The translations under genes and the position numbers were made by a program. DNA of 64,000 nt. Origin: Persephonella sp. IF05-L8 (lineage in GTDB: Bacteria; Aquificota; Aquificia; Aquificales; Hydrogenothermaceae). The notes under the pieces were generated by a model, which had not been told where the DNA came from, ran no database searches, and worked only from the letters and a program-made list of their open reading frames with translations. Below are positions 63,122 through 64,000 of the stretch, in pieces. Within the stretch, counting starts at the first letter, position 1. Each line of letters starts with the position of its first letter. The stretch is from the NCBI RefSeq assembly GCF_000703045.1, contig NZ_JNLJ01000005.1, positions 287,023-351,022 of the forward strand, in the 5' to 3' direction.

Positions 63122-63643
63122 ATGAAAATATTAATTACAGGAAAACCGGGAATAGGAAAAACAACAGTGATAAAAAAACTAACAAGTTATTTAAAGGATA
63201 AAGCTGTTGGTTTTTATACAGAGGAAATAAGAGATAAAACCGGCCATAGAAAAGGTTTCGTTATTAAAACTCTGGATGGGAAAGAAGGTATTCTTGCACT
63301 AAAAGGTTTAGTTTCCAGATACAAAGTTGGCAAATACGGGGTCAACATAGAAGAATTTGAAAATATTGCCATACCGGTCTTAGAAAAAGCCCTTAAAGAA
63401 AACAAAATTATACTTATTGACGAGATTGGAAAGATGGAGCTATTTTCTTCAAAATTTGCCCAGCTAATAAAACAACTTTTTGAAGATAAGAATAAAACCA
63501 TAATAGCCACAATTCCCATAAAAAATGTTCATCCTATTATTAAATGGCTTAAATCCCTGCCATATGCCCAGATAATAAAAATTGATTACACAAACAGAAA
63601 TTACATACCTGAAAAAATTCTGGAGAGTATAAATGAAAGGTAA
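63122..63643 (+). CDS. THEP1-type nucleoside-triphosphatase
   Basis: This 173-aa P-loop NTPase has Walker A GKPGIGKTTVIKKL at the N-terminus, the family block AVGFYTEEIRDKTGHRKGFVI, and Walker B IILIDEIGKMELFS. THEP1 proteins are broad NTPases/nucleotide kinases first described from Aquifex and conserved in thermophiles. Its ribosome-binding site GGGAGG (63110-63115) lies at the boundary of the tnpB element and may be partly supplied by it. It overlaps the RNase Z gene by 11 bases. Confidence 0.92.
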   Translation: MKILITGKPGIGKTTVIKKLTSYLKDKAVGFYTEEIRDKTGHRKGFVIKTLDGKEGILALKGLVSRYKVGKYGVNIEEFENIAIPVLEKALKENKIILIDEIGKMELFSSKFAQLIKQLFEDKNKTIIATIPIKNVHPIIKWLKSLPYAQIIKIDYTNRNYIPEKILESINER

Positions 63644-64000
63644 GATTGTCTTACTTGGAACTTCCTCTGCGATGCCAACGGTGGATAGAAATAACAGCGG
63701 TATTTACATGAAATATAAAGGGGAAGGTTTTCTGTTTGATTGTGGAGAGGGAACCCAGCGTCAAATAATGAAGGCTGGTCTGAGTATCTACCAGGTGGAT
63801 AAAATTTTTATTTCCCATCTGCACACCGACCATACCCTTGGTCTTCCCGGTTTACTGGAAACACTTGATATGCATGATAAACCAAAAGTAGATATTTACT
63901 CCATCCATGGACTTCAGAAGGTTCTGGGTTGCGTATTAAATGGTGTTATATATGCACCTGATATAGATATTAATATCCATGAGTTTGAGCCTCAGGATGA
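63633..64000 (+). CDS. rnz: Ribonuclease Z (partial, N-terminal part)
   Basis: The first 122 codons of a metallo-beta-lactamase-fold tRNA 3' endonuclease are present. Landmarks are LLGTSSAMPTVDRNNSG, FDCGEGTQRQI and the zinc site ISHLHTDHTLGLPGLLETL. RNase Z trims tRNA precursors just after the discriminator base. The gene starts at ATG 63633 inside the last codons of the THEP1 gene, with GGAGAG upstream, and runs off the window. Confidence 0.93.
   Translation, partial: MKGKIVLLGTSSAMPTVDRNNSGIYMKYKGEGFLFDCGEGTQRQIMKAGLSIYQVDKIFISHLHTDHTLGLPGLLETLDMHDKPKVDIYSIHGLQKVLGCVLNGVIYAPDIDINIHEFEPQD

Overview
The window is about 64 kb of an AT-rich (roughly 36% GC) bacterial chromosome. Gene content, the very long ClpB-type chaperone, thermophile-like proteins and mixed bacterial/archaeal-type accessory genes point to the Aquificota, most likely the Hydrogenothermaceae (Persephonella/Sulfurihydrogenibium relatives). 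This placement is an inference from content; there is no rRNA here to confirm it. Gene density is high, strands alternate in short operons, and promoters of TTGAAA/TTGACA-N16/17-TATAAT type are easy to see.

Layout: 1-178 is the end of glucose-6-phosphate isomerase. 212-2079 is a type II restriction-modification pair: an N4-cytosine-type methyltransferase fused to a degenerate staphylococcal-nuclease-like domain, and an MjaI-family endonuclease (MjaI cuts CTAG). By manual count the window holds only two CTAG sites. 2088-5794 (minus) is an operon with an aminotransferase, ThiO, a metallo-beta-lactamase-fold hydrolase and a short-chain dehydrogenase. 5942-14384 (minus) is a seven-gene type III CRISPR effector operon without array, cas1/cas2 or cas6. 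Its large subunit is a highly divergent Cas10 (Csx11/III-C-like) that appears to lack both the HD nuclease and GGDD cyclase motifs, and its start is displaced by a frameshift at a seven-A run. A small unrecognised Cys-containing protein leads the operon.

14617-32700 is core metabolism and quality control: KamA-like radical SAM protein, GuaA, ClpB, a stomatin, CutA, an Aer-like PAS receptor, an SNF2 helicase, DnaK, HtpX, a MntA/HepT toxin-antitoxin pair, a DapF homologue with both catalytic cysteines replaced by serine, LipB and a JAMM peptidase. 32731-34096 holds a cold-shock gene with a folded 5' leader and an orphan ~100-nt small RNA with its own promoter and terminator, next to RluB-like and MutS. 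36729-46467 contains an M23 peptidase, Nth, NadE, an EAL-HDOD protein, ProA-PanB-TsaC, SpeD and an amino-acid permease.

46464-54998 is an acetate-use region (minus): IclR regulator, porin, acetyl-CoA synthetase, DUF485 protein, ActP symporter, a cNMP/CBS/nucleotidyltransferase protein and a DnaQ-like exonuclease, with a perfect 25-bp palindrome upstream of the porin. 55522-60156 holds an outer-membrane protein, MetE, and a divergent Fur-family regulator with 7-1-7 operators between them, followed by TadA and an SH3 protein. 60134-61434 encodes agmatine deiminase; with SpeD this suggests polyamine metabolism. 61767-63117 is an IS605-type tnpB-only element with intact TnpB catalytic residues, inserted between a small membrane-protein gene and THEP1 NTPase; the window ends inside RNase Z.
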